Assembly (NCBI GenBank): GCA_045532175.1
Contig: JAZSFK010000063.1
Span: 1-22,386, forward strand
Direction: 5' to 3'
DNA from: Fimenecus sp045532175
GTDB lineage: Bacteria; Bacillota; Clostridia; Oscillospirales; Acutalibacteraceae
Length of the DNA: 22,386 bases
This document shows, in pieces, positions 1 through 6,643 of the stretch. A program made the translations under genes and the position numbers. The notes below the pieces were generated by a model. That model ran no database searches and had not been told where the DNA came from. It saw nothing but the letters and a program-made list of their open reading frames with translations. Within the stretch, counting starts at the first letter, position 1, and every line of letters begins with the position of its first letter.

Positions 1-119
1 CAAAGGCGATTATGGTGCTTGAACACGGAAAAATCATTGAACGTGGCGACCATGATGATTTGATTGAACAAAAAGGAAAGTATTATCAGCTCTACACGGG
101 CAATTTCTCGGAAAATTGA
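1..119 (+). CDS. ABC transporter ATP-binding/permease protein, 3' end only
   Basis: This is the last 38 or so codons of a gene that begins before the window; the readable frame starts at base 3 and ends at TGA 117-119. The translated tail reads as IMVLEHGKIIERGDHDDLIE followed by KGKYYQLYTGNF. That is the typical end of the nucleotide-binding domain of fused ABC exporters of the MdlB/MsbA-like type, with the strand after the H-loop (VLEHGKIIERG) and the closing YYQLY segment. Walker A, signature and H-loop motifs lie outside the window, so substrate and half-transporter partner cannot be judged. A perfect hairpin terminator follows 81 bases later, so it is the last gene of its transcript. Confidence 0.85.
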   Translation, partial: KAIMVLEHGKIIERGDHDDLIEQKGKYYQLYTGNFSEN

Positions 120-170
120 TTCTTTTTCCGCAAGACAATTCAATTTCAGGTATTGATTCTTTTTCCGCAA
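115..170 (+). repeat. 19-bp direct repeat with CTTTTTCCGC core
   Basis: ATTGATTCTTTTTCCGCAA occurs at 115-133 (overlapping the stop codon of the ABC gene) and again identically at 152-170, both followed by A/T-rich bases including ACAAT. A related TTTCTTTTTCCGC occurs at about 8739-8750, also just upstream of a GGCAGAG terminator hairpin. It may be part of a repeated 3'-end cassette; function is unknown. Confidence 0.75.
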
Positions 171-200
171 TACAATAATAAACGCAAAGCATAAAATGAA

Positions 201-226
201 GGCAGAGAGAAATCTCTGCCTTTTTT
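201..226 (+). terminator. Rho-independent terminator of the ABC transporter gene
   Basis: GGCAGAGA (201-208) pairs perfectly with TCTCTGCC (213-220) across a GAAA tetraloop, and a run of six T follows (221-226). This is a textbook intrinsic terminator. A near copy of the stem (AGGCAGAG/CTCTGCCT) ends the alpha-galactosidase transcript at 8799-8824. Confidence 0.93.
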
Positions 227-234
227 GTAAGTGT

Positions 235-290
235 AGCCCCCCTTCCGTCTTTTGCTTCGCAAAAACCATCTTCGAGGGTGAGGCTTTTAA
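235..290. repeat. Intergenic palindromic element (CCCTTCC...GAGGGTGAGGCTTTT)
   Basis: The block has an inner perfect stem TTTTGC (250-255) / GCAAAA (259-264) around TTC, flanked by a C-rich left arm (236-242) and a G-rich right arm GAGGGTGAGGC (274-284), ending in CTTTT. From general knowledge this resembles a dispersed CTCCCT/GAGGGAGGCTTTT palindrome family that is common in clostridial intergenic DNA. No gene is seen here. Confidence 0.55.
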
Positions 291-308
291 AAACTCTAAG
301 TTTTCAGT

Positions 309-386
309 GTCATTCTGAGCGTAGCGAAGAATCTCTTAAAAAGTTTGGGATTCTTCTTCGCAAGCGCCTCAGAATGACTTTTTTTT
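309..386. repeat. GTCATTCTGAG palindromic repeat element with T8 tail
   Basis: GTCATTCTGAG (309-319) and CTCAGAATGAC (368-378) are perfect inverted arms. The inner parts GCGAAGAATCTC and GGGATTCTTCTTCGC extend the pairing with a few mismatches. Eight T follow directly (379-386), so transcribed rightward it could also end transcription. This is a widely dispersed bacterial intergenic repeat. Its translation gives the well-known artefact peptide HSERSEES, so the 79-codon open frame that spans it should not be called a gene. Confidence 0.85.
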
Positions 387-503
387 ACCATAAAACAATT
401 TATCCGATTTGTTTTCTGTTTTTCTTGCCATTTTTTGTAACAAACTGCACAAATGGTTGTAATGAAATTTGTGAGCGATTTGAGTATTTTGTGCAAAAAG
501 CAC
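387..503. other. Intergenic leader region upstream of the glg promoter
   Basis: This is the remainder of the 446-base gap between the ABC gene and glgB. It contains no convincing gene. A short inverted repeat CACAAAT (448-454) / ATTTGTG (467-473) lies 31 bases upstream of the -35 box and could be an operator, but 7-bp arms in AT-rich DNA are weak evidence. Confidence 0.4.
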
Positions 504-532
504 TTGAAATCAAATAATTGCGGTGTTAAAAT
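504..532 (+). promoter_or_regulatory. Sigma-A type promoter of the glycogen operon
   Basis: TTGAAA (504-509) and TAAAAT (527-532) are separated by exactly 17 bases. A start point near 539-540 would give a leader of about 26 bases before the glgB start codon, with ribosome binding site GAGGTG at 555-560. It is the only good promoter found upstream of glgB. Confidence 0.75.
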
Positions 533-565
533 ATATGTGTATAACTATAACTGTGAGGTGAAAAA

Positions 566-2458
566 ATGACGGATTCTAAAAACAGCAATTACGAAGCACA
601 AGTGCCTGTTTATTTGTTCCATCAGGGCAATAATGCCCGAGCTTATGAATATATGGGTGCTCACCGTGTAGATGACGAAACGGTGGTTTTCAGAACCTGG
701 GCACCTAATGCCGTGGGGGTAAGTGTCAGCGGTGATTTTAACGGTTGGGACGATGAAGCCAACAAGGCAGAAAGAATAACCGCAGGCGGTATTTGGGAAG
801 TTTTCGTTAAGGGTGTAAAAGTGTATGATTCATACAAATTCTGCATTACCACACAAGACGGCAGAAAACTTATGAAGAGTGACCCTTACGGTTACCATAT
901 GGAAACCCGTCCCGACAATGCCACAAAATATTATGAATTGGGTTCATATAAATGGGCTGATGCTAAATGGGAAAAGGCAAAGCGAGAAAAGGCACAGTAT
1001 GATAAGCCTGTCAATATTTATGAGGTTCATTTCGGTTCGTGGAAGCAGTATGAAGACGGGAATTTCTATTCATATCGTAAAATGGCTGAAGAACTTATTC
1101 CTTACGTTAAAGAAATGGGATACACTCATATTGAGTTTATGCCGCTTACTGAATATCCGTTCGACGGCTCTTGGGGTTATCAGGTAACAGGTTATTTCGC
1201 AGCCACTTCACGCTATGGCACACCTGATGATTTGATGTATCTTATTGATATGTGCCATAAAAACGGAATCGGCGTTATTCTTGACTGGGTTCCCGCACAT
1301 TTCCCGAAAGATGCAAACGGACTCTATGAGTTTGACGGAACTCCGTGTTATGAATATGCAGATGTCAGAAAAGGCGAGCATCTTGAATGGGGTACAAAAG
1401 TCTTTGATTTTGGCAGAAATGAAGTTCAGTCGTTCCTTATTTCAAGCGCTATGTTCTGGCTTGATAAATATCATATTGACGGACTTCGTGTTGATGCGGT
1501 TGCTTCAATGCTCTACCTTGATTACGGCAGAGATGACGGCCATTGGATAGCAAATAAAGACGGCGGCAACAAAAATCTTGAAACAATAGATTTTCTTAAC
1601 AAACTCAGTATGAATGTTTTCCGTGACTATCACGGCAGTTTGTTGATTGCAGAAGAAAGCACAGCGTGGCCAATGGTTACAAAGCCTGTTTATATGGGCG
1701 GACTCGGGTTTAATTATAAGTGGAATATGGGTTGGATGAATGACATTCTCCGATATTTCTCAATGGACCCGCTTTACAGAAAAGGTAATCACAACTGCAT
1801 TACATTCTCATTCTTCTACGCGTTTTCAGAGAATTTCATTTTGCCGATTTCACACGATGAGGTTGTTCACGGTAAATGCTCTCTTATCAATAAAATGCCG
1901 GGTACTTATGAAGAAAAATTTGCAGGTGTCCGTGCATTTATGGGATATATGATGGCTCACCCCGGTAAAAAACTTATGTTTATGGGCAGTGAGTTCGGTC
2001 AGTTTATTGAGTGGAATTATAAGCAAGGACTTGACTGGTTGCTTCTTGATTATGATATGCACAAGAAATTGCAGACCTACTTTAAAGAACTTAACCATTT
2101 CTATAAGGACAATGCACCACTCTGGCAGGTTGACCACTCTTGGGAGGGCTTTTCCTGGATTTCAGCGGACGACAACGACAATTCAGTTATTTCTTTCCGC
2201 AGAATTGACGAAAAAGGCAAGGAGATTATTGCTGTCTGCAACTTTACTCCTGTTGCACGCGATAATTACAAAATAGGCGTTCCCGCAAGAGCAAATTACA
2301 AAATAGTGTTCAATTCTGATGACGCTGAATACGGCGGAACAGGTAAAGCACAACCCGAAAAAATCAAATGGCAAAAAGAGTCAATGCACGGATTCGAGCA
2401 AAGCATTTCTCTTGATTTACCACCAATGTCAACAATTTATCTTAAAAAGACAAGATAA
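566..2458 (+). CDS. glgB: 1,4-alpha-glucan branching enzyme
   Basis: Predicted glycogen branching enzyme (GH13) that cuts alpha-1,4-glucan and re-attaches the piece through an alpha-1,6 bond in cytoplasmic glycogen synthesis. The 630-residue product has an N-terminal CBM48-like beta-sandwich (about 30-120; RTWAPNAVGVSVSGDFNGW) and a catalytic barrel with all four GH13 regions: DWVPAHFP, GLRVDAV with the nucleophile D310, LIAEEST with acid/base E363, and ISHDEVVHGK with H430/D431. The spacings from nucleophile to acid/base (53) and to the HD pair (121) equal those I recall for E. coli GlgB. The start is supported by GAGGTG five bases upstream of ATG. It opens a glgBCDA operon; glgC follows 35 bases later. 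Length is normal for Firmicutes. Confidence 0.97.
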   Translation: MTDSKNSNYEAQVPVYLFHQGNNARAYEYMGAHRVDDETVVFRTWAPNAVGVSVSGDFNGWDDEANKAERITAGGIWEVFVKGVKVYDSYKFCITTQDGRKLMKSDPYGYHMETRPDNATKYYELGSYKWADAKWEKAKREKAQYDKPVNIYEVHFGSWKQYEDGNFYSYRKMAEELIPYVKEMGYTHIEFMPLTEYPFDGSWGYQVTGYFAATSRYGTPDDLMYLIDMCHKNGIGVILDWVPAHFPKDANGLYEFDGTPCYEYADVRKGEHLEWGTKVFDFGRNEVQSFLISSAMFWLDKYHIDGLRVDAVASMLYLDYGRDDGHWIANKDGGNKNLETIDFLNKLSMNVFRDYHGSLLIAEESTAWPMVTKPVYMGGLGFNYKWNMGWMNDILRYFSMDPLYRKGNHNCITFSFFYAFSENFILPISHDEVVHGKCSLINKMPGTYEEKFAGVRAFMGYMMAHPGKKLMFMGSEFGQFIEWNYKQGLDWLLLDYDMHKKLQTYFKELNHFYKDNAPLWQVDHSWEGFSWISADDNDNSVISFRRIDEKGKEIIAVCNFTPVARDNYKIGVPARANYKIVFNSDDAEYGGTGKAQPEKIKWQKESMHGFEQSISLDLPPMSTIYLKKTR

Positions 2459-2493
2459 TTAAACATACTATCATCCATTAAGGAGGAAAAAAT

Positions 2494-3711
2494 ATGGCAA
2501 GAAAACAAGAATGTATTGCAATGCTTCTTGCAGGCGGTCAGGGAAGCCGTCTCGGAATTTTAACAAAGAACATTGCTAAACCTGCTGTTCCTTACGGCGG
2601 AAAATACAGAATTATCGACTTCCGGCTTTCAAACTGTGTAAACTCCGGCATTTCAACCGTTGGTGTTTTAACACAGTATCAGCCACTTGAACTTAACGAC
2701 TACATAGGCAACGGTCAGGCTTGGGATTTGGACCGTGCCAACGGCGGTGTTCATATTCTCTCACCTTATCAGCAGATTAAGGGTACAGAGTGGTATAAGG
2801 GCACTGCAAACGCTATTTACCAGAATATCAATTTCATTGACCGTTATGACCCTGAATATGTTGTTATCCTTTCAGGTGACCATATCTATAAGATGGACTA
2901 TAACAAGATGCTTGAGTATCACAAGGAAAAGGGTGCTGCTTGTACAATCGCAATGCTTGAGGTTTCTTGGGAAGAAGCAAGCCGTTTCGGTCTTATGATT
3001 TTAAATGACGATAATTCAATCCGTGAATTTGAGGAAAAACCAAAGAATCCGAGAAGTAATAAGGCTTCAATGGGTGTTTATGTATTCACTTGGAGTAAGC
3101 TTCGTCAGTACCTTATTGACGACGAAAATGACCCGAATTCAAGCAACGACTTCGGTAAGAACGTAATTCCGAAGATGCACGCAGACGGTGAAAAGATGTT
3201 TGCATATCTTTTCGATGGATATTGGAAAGACGTTGGTACAATCGACAGCTTGTGGGAAGCAAACCTTGACCTTCTCAATCCCAAAGTTGACCTTGATTTA
3301 TCCGACACAAGCTGGAGAATTTATGCAAAAACTCCCGCTTCCCCTCCTCACTATATTTCTGCAAATGCAAAGGTGCAGAACTCGATGATTTCAGAGGGCT
3401 CAAGAGTTTATGGTGATGTTGATTACTCAATCCTCTTTAACGATGTCACTGTTGAAGAGGGTGCAGAGGTTAAATATTCAATCGTAATGCCGGGCACAGT
3501 TATTAAAAAGGGTGCAGTTGTTCAGTACGCAATGGTTGCGGAAAATGCAGTTATTGAAGCAGGTGCTGTTGTAGGTGCAAATCCTGAAGATTGTGCAAAC
3601 CGTGATGAATGGGGCGTTGCAGTTGTTGGTGCAGGTGTTACCGTACACGAGGGTGCGTCTGTTGCACCAAAAGCACAGGTTAGTGAAGACGTAGTAAAGG
3701 AGGCTGAATAA
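2494..3711 (+). CDS. glgC: Glucose-1-phosphate adenylyltransferase, catalytic subunit
   Basis: Makes ADP-glucose from ATP and glucose-1-phosphate, the committed step of bacterial glycogen synthesis. The 405-residue protein shows the nucleotidyltransferase signature LAGGQGSRLG (12-21), the following AKPAVPYGGKYRIIDF segment (28-43), and SGDHIYKMDY with metal-binding D129. GYWKDVGT and a C-terminal left-handed beta-helix of hexapeptide-like repeats (about 290-390) complete it. A very strong AAGGAGG (2480-2486) sits seven bases before ATG. The stop codon is separated from glgD by one base, and the last codons of glgC contain the glgD ribosome binding site, so the two subunits are probably made by coupled translation, as expected for a GlgC/GlgD heteromer. 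Confidence 0.97.
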   Translation: MARKQECIAMLLAGGQGSRLGILTKNIAKPAVPYGGKYRIIDFRLSNCVNSGISTVGVLTQYQPLELNDYIGNGQAWDLDRANGGVHILSPYQQIKGTEWYKGTANAIYQNINFIDRYDPEYVVILSGDHIYKMDYNKMLEYHKEKGAACTIAMLEVSWEEASRFGLMILNDDNSIREFEEKPKNPRSNKASMGVYVFTWSKLRQYLIDDENDPNSSNDFGKNVIPKMHADGEKMFAYLFDGYWKDVGTIDSLWEANLDLLNPKVDLDLSDTSWRIYAKTPASPPHYISANAKVQNSMISEGSRVYGDVDYSILFNDVTVEEGAEVKYSIVMPGTVIKKGAVVQYAMVAENAVIEAGAVVGANPEDCANRDEWGVAVVGAGVTVHEGASVAPKAQVSEDVVKEAE

Positions 3712-3712
3712 A

Positions 3713-4828
3713 ATGACAGGTAAGAATATTGTTGGTATTATTTTCTCAAATGCTTATGACGAATGTGTGAGTGAGCTTACAGGTATCCGTACAATGGGTT
3801 CTGTTCCTTTTGCTTGTCGTTACCGCCTTATTGACTTTGCTCTTTCTAATATGGTGAACAGTGGCATTGAAAAGGTTGGTGTGCTTACAAAGAGTAACTA
3901 TCAGTCACTTATGGACCATGTTGGCACAGGTAAGCCTTGGGACTTGTCCCGTAAAAATGACGGTCTTTTCATTCTTCCTCCATTCTCAACTAACGAAACA
4001 GGCGGCAACCGTGACAAACTTGCTTCCTTAAAGGGTAGTATGGGCTTTATCAGCCGTTCAAATGAAGAATATGTTCTTCTCACAGACTGTAATGCGGTTA
4101 TTAACCTTGACATTGAGGCACTTATGGACTATCACGTTGAGAAAAATGCCGATATGACCGTTGTTTATAAAAACGGCGAATTGCCAAACCTTACAGATGC
4201 TATGGCTTTTGATTTTAATGCTGACGGTAAGGCAGAAAAGGTTTCAATTTCTCCTGTAACAGAGGAAAAGGTTAATTTCTCACTTAATGTAATCCTTATG
4301 AAAAAGGCACTTCTCGAAAGACTGATTAACGATGCAATCAGCCTTAATTACAGGGATTTTGAGTCAGATATTATTCAGAGAAATGTTGAAAAGCTTAACA
4401 TTTACGGCTACGAGGCAAAGGGATATTCAGCAGTTGTTGAGTCAATGGAAAGCTATTTTAAAGTTAATATGGAGCTTCTCAATCCGGAAAACTGCGACGA
4501 CCTCTTCAACAGAGAAAGACCTGTTTATACAAAGGTTCGTGACGATATGCCTGCAATTTATGGCCTTGGCTCAGATGTTAAAAATTCTCTTATTGCTGAT
4601 GGCTGTATCATTGAGGGTACAGTTGAAAACTCAATCCTTTTCAGAGGAGTTCGAGTTGAAAAAGGTGCAGTTGTTAAGAACTCTATCGTAATGCAGGATG
4701 TTTTCGTAGCACAGAATGCGACACTCAACTGCGTTGTTGCCGACAAGAGCGTTGTTATAACACCAAACAAAACTCTTTCCGGTGCAGAAAATTACCCTGT
4801 TTATATCGGCAAAGAAATTGTAATATAA
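3713..4828 (+). CDS. glgD: GlgD, non-catalytic paralogue of ADP-glucose pyrophosphorylase
   Basis: A 371-residue relative of GlgC. It keeps the RYRLIDFALSNMVNSGI core (compare RIIDFRLSNCVNSGI in GlgC), the GTGKPWDL loop and the C-terminal beta-helix (KNSLIADGCIIEGTVENSIL). It has lost the glycine-rich nucleotide loop: where GlgC has LAGGQGSRL, GlgD has IFSNAYDECVSEL. It also has LLTDCNAVINLD in place of the metal-binding SGDHIYKMD, though one Asp remains. In Firmicutes GlgD is known to assemble with GlgC and raise its activity while being nearly inactive alone. Start ATG lies one base after the glgC stop, with AAAGGAGG at 3696-3703 inside glgC. The sequence supports the role of a regulatory partner; the stoichiometry cannot be read here. 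Confidence 0.95.
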   Translation: MTGKNIVGIIFSNAYDECVSELTGIRTMGSVPFACRYRLIDFALSNMVNSGIEKVGVLTKSNYQSLMDHVGTGKPWDLSRKNDGLFILPPFSTNETGGNRDKLASLKGSMGFISRSNEEYVLLTDCNAVINLDIEALMDYHVEKNADMTVVYKNGELPNLTDAMAFDFNADGKAEKVSISPVTEEKVNFSLNVILMKKALLERLINDAISLNYRDFESDIIQRNVEKLNIYGYEAKGYSAVVESMESYFKVNMELLNPENCDDLFNRERPVYTKVRDDMPAIYGLGSDVKNSLIADGCIIEGTVENSILFRGVRVEKGAVVKNSIVMQDVFVAQNATLNCVVADKSVVITPNKTLSGAENYPVYIGKEIVI

Positions 4829-4831
4829 AAA

Positions 4832-4990
4832 ATGAATTCGCAGAATTCAATTCATGGAGCGTAAGCGAGAAATCATGGCGATAGCCAATTCATGCGAAGT
4901 AATTCATCAATTGATAATGAATTGCAACTTCGTTGCATGAATTGATTTTATCATGAATTGTACTGCGTACATGAATTGCACCTATGGTGC
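4832..4990. repeat. Array of ATGAATT / AATTCAT mini-hairpins between glgD and glgA
   Basis: Four plus-oriented ATGAATTG units start at 4917, 4937, 4953 and 4971. Three minus-oriented AATTCAT units sit at 4849, 4887 and 4901, and an outer ATGAATT is at 4832. Orientation flips around 4912. Most plus units carry their own small perfect hairpin: GCAAC/GTTGC (4924-4936), GTAC/GTAC (4960-4970), GCACC/GGTGC (4978-4990). GAATTC-GCA-GAATTC opens the array. It occupies nearly the whole 181-base gap and stops just before the glgA ribosome binding site. Spacing and unit length vary (14-38 bases), unlike a CRISPR. Confidence 0.85.
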
Positions 4991-4996
4991 ATTACG

Positions 4997-5002
4997 AAAG
5001 GA
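4997..5002 (+). promoter_or_regulatory. Ribosome binding site that fixes the glgA start
   Basis: AAAGGA lies seven bases before ATG at 5010, directly after the hairpin array. An in-frame upstream ATG at 4953 would add 19 residues encoded entirely by repeat sequence and this site, and has no ribosome binding site of its own. Confidence 0.85.
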
Positions 5003-5009
5003 AAAATAT

Positions 5010-6434
5010 ATGAAAGTTTTATACGTTTCAAGTGAGGCACTTCCCTTTAAAGCAAGTGGCGGACTCGGTGACGTTGCAGGAAGCCTTCCTCAGGCACTTC
5101 GCAAACGCCTTATCGGGGCAAGGGTTGTAATGCCTTTATATGACACAATAAGTCAGGAACTTAAAGACACAATGAAATTTGTGACAAGCATTTCTGTTCC
5201 TGTTGCATGGAGAAGACAGTATTGCGGTATTTTTGAAGCAAAAGCAGGCGGAGTAATCTACTATCTTCTCGACAATCAGTATTATTTCAAGCGTGACACT
5301 CTTTACGGATATTATGACGACGCAGAGAGATTTGCATTCTTTGCCCGTGCAGTTCTTGAAATTATCCCACATATCGATTTCAAGCCCGACATTATCCATT
5401 GTAACGACTGGCAGTCAGCATTGACTCCTGTTTATTACAACACACTTTATGCAAACCGTCCCGGCTTTGAAAATATCAAAACAGTTTTCACAATCCATAA
5501 TATTCAGTATCAGGGTACTTACGGTATGGACCTTCTCGGTGATGTTGTGGGACTTCCCGAAAGTGCGGCATCACTCCTTGAATATGACGGTGACTGCAAC
5601 TTTATGAAGGGTGCTATCGAATGTGCCGACAGAGTTACAACTGTTTCTCCGTCCTACGCTAACGAAATTCTTGACCCTTGGTATTCACACGGTCTTGACC
5701 CGATTCTTAATCAGCGTTCATGGAAACTCAGCGGTATTCTCAACGGTATCGACACAATTCTCTATAACCCTGAAACAGATAAGGATATTGAGGTTAACTA
5801 CAATGCCGAGGACTTTGCAGAAAAGAAAAAGACTAACAAGGCAAAGTTACAGGAATATTTCAGTCTTCCTGTTCGTGAAGACGTGCCGATGATTGGTATG
5901 GTTACTCGTCTTGTTGGTCATAAAGGACTTGACCTTGTTAAGGCTGTTCTTGATGAATTACTTGCAACAACTGATGTTCAGTTTGTGGTATTGGGTTCAG
6001 GTGAATGGCAGTATGAAAGCTTCTTTAAAGAGATGGCAGACAAATATCCTGACAAAATGGGTCTTAAACTCGGATTTATCCCATCACTTTCAAAGAAGAT
6101 TTACGCAGGTTGTGACTTGTTCTTAATGCCGAGTAAGAGTGAACCTTGCGGACTTTCACAGATGATATCTCTGCGTTACGGTACAATTCCGATTGTCCGT
6201 GAAACCGGCGGTCTTCGTGACAGTATCAAGGATAGTGGCGATAACGAGGGTAACGGTTTTACATTCTCAACATATAACGCACACGATATGCTCTACACAA
6301 TCAAACGAGCAATTGAAGGATATTCCAACAAAGAGGGTTGGAACATTCTTGTTAAACGTGCTATGGAATGTGACAACAGCTGGGGCAAATCAGCAAACGA
6401 ATATATCAGACTTTATAAATCTATTCTTAAATAA
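5010..6434 (+). CDS. glgA: Glycogen synthase (ADP-glucose), GT5
   Basis: Transfers glucose from ADP-glucose to the non-reducing end of alpha-1,4-glucan in the cytoplasm. From the chosen start the product is 474 residues, normal for GlgA. The N-terminus MKVLYVSSEALPFKASGGLG carries the KxGGL ADP-glucose motif at K14, followed by HCNDWQSALTP and FTIHNIQYQG, and the C-terminal domain has GMVTRLVGHKGLDL and PSKSEPCGLSQM with catalytic-site E378. The start at 5010 is preferred over 4953 because it gives the canonical first residue and has AAAGGA at proper distance. It is the last gene of the operon; a GC-rich hairpin lies 19 bases after the stop. The palindromic array upstream could lower read-through and so tune GlgA relative to GlgBCD, which is inference. 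Confidence 0.96.
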   Translation: MKVLYVSSEALPFKASGGLGDVAGSLPQALRKRLIGARVVMPLYDTISQELKDTMKFVTSISVPVAWRRQYCGIFEAKAGGVIYYLLDNQYYFKRDTLYGYYDDAERFAFFARAVLEIIPHIDFKPDIIHCNDWQSALTPVYYNTLYANRPGFENIKTVFTIHNIQYQGTYGMDLLGDVVGLPESAASLLEYDGDCNFMKGAIECADRVTTVSPSYANEILDPWYSHGLDPILNQRSWKLSGILNGIDTILYNPETDKDIEVNYNAEDFAEKKKTNKAKLQEYFSLPVREDVPMIGMVTRLVGHKGLDLVKAVLDELLATTDVQFVVLGSGEWQYESFFKEMADKYPDKMGLKLGFIPSLSKKIYAGCDLFLMPSKSEPCGLSQMISLRYGTIPIVRETGGLRDSIKDSGDNEGNGFTFSTYNAHDMLYTIKRAIEGYSNKEGWNILVKRAMECDNSWGKSANEYIRLYKSILK

Positions 6435-6452
6435 CTTTATAATGCAAAAATG

Positions 6453-6479
6453 TGGCGGAGTCAAAAAACTCCGCCATTT
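6453..6479 (+). terminator. Terminator of the glycogen operon
   Basis: TGGCGGAGT (6453-6461) pairs perfectly with ACTCCGCCA (6468-6476) across CAAAAA, followed by TTTCATTTG. The stem is strong but the T tract is broken, so termination may be partial. Confidence 0.75.
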
Positions 6480-6512
6480 CATTTGTAAAAATTGAATTTG
6501 TAGAATCGTTTG

Positions 6513-6571
6513 AAAAGACTACCCATCAGTCGTTACGTGACCGTTTACCGGACAAGGGAGCCTTTTGTTTT
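6513..6571. repeat. Palindromic element AAAAGACTACCC...GGGAGCCTTTT, possible second terminator
   Basis: AAAAGACTACCC (6513-6524) and GGGAGCCTTTT (6556-6566) form imperfect outer arms around GTCGTTACGTGAC, followed by GTTTTTCTT. It resembles the same broad repeat family as the 235-290 element. Because it ends in T-rich DNA just after the glgA hairpin it may act as a back-up terminator. Confidence 0.45.
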
Positions 6572-6576
6572 TCTTA

Positions 6577-6605
6577 TTGCTTTTATGCACATTTCTTGCT
6601 ATACT
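6577..6605 (+). promoter_or_regulatory. Extended -10 promoter of the alpha-galactosidase gene
   Basis: TTGCTT (6577-6582) is 17 bases from TATACT (6600-6605), which is preceded by TG at 6597-6598 (TGnTATACT). The weak -35 is compensated by the extended -10. No obvious operator or cre-like box was recognised nearby. Confidence 0.7.
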
Positions 6606-6643
6606 AAACCCAAAGGAAATCTCTTTAAAACGGGGGAGTAAAT

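Noticed and set aside
448..473. CACAAAT/ATTTGTG inverted repeat as an operator for glgB
   Set aside because: Only 7-bp arms with a 12-base spacer in AT-rich DNA; no known regulator motif is recognised, so it is mentioned only as a possibility.
278..517. 79-codon open frame before glgB
   Set aside because: It is a translation of the GTCATTCTGAG repeat (HSERSEES artefact) with no ribosome binding site and no family resemblance.
4849..4990. Possible CRISPR array
   Set aside because: Units are 7-8 bases, spacing is irregular, orientation changes half way and most spacers are self-complementary; no cas genes are present.
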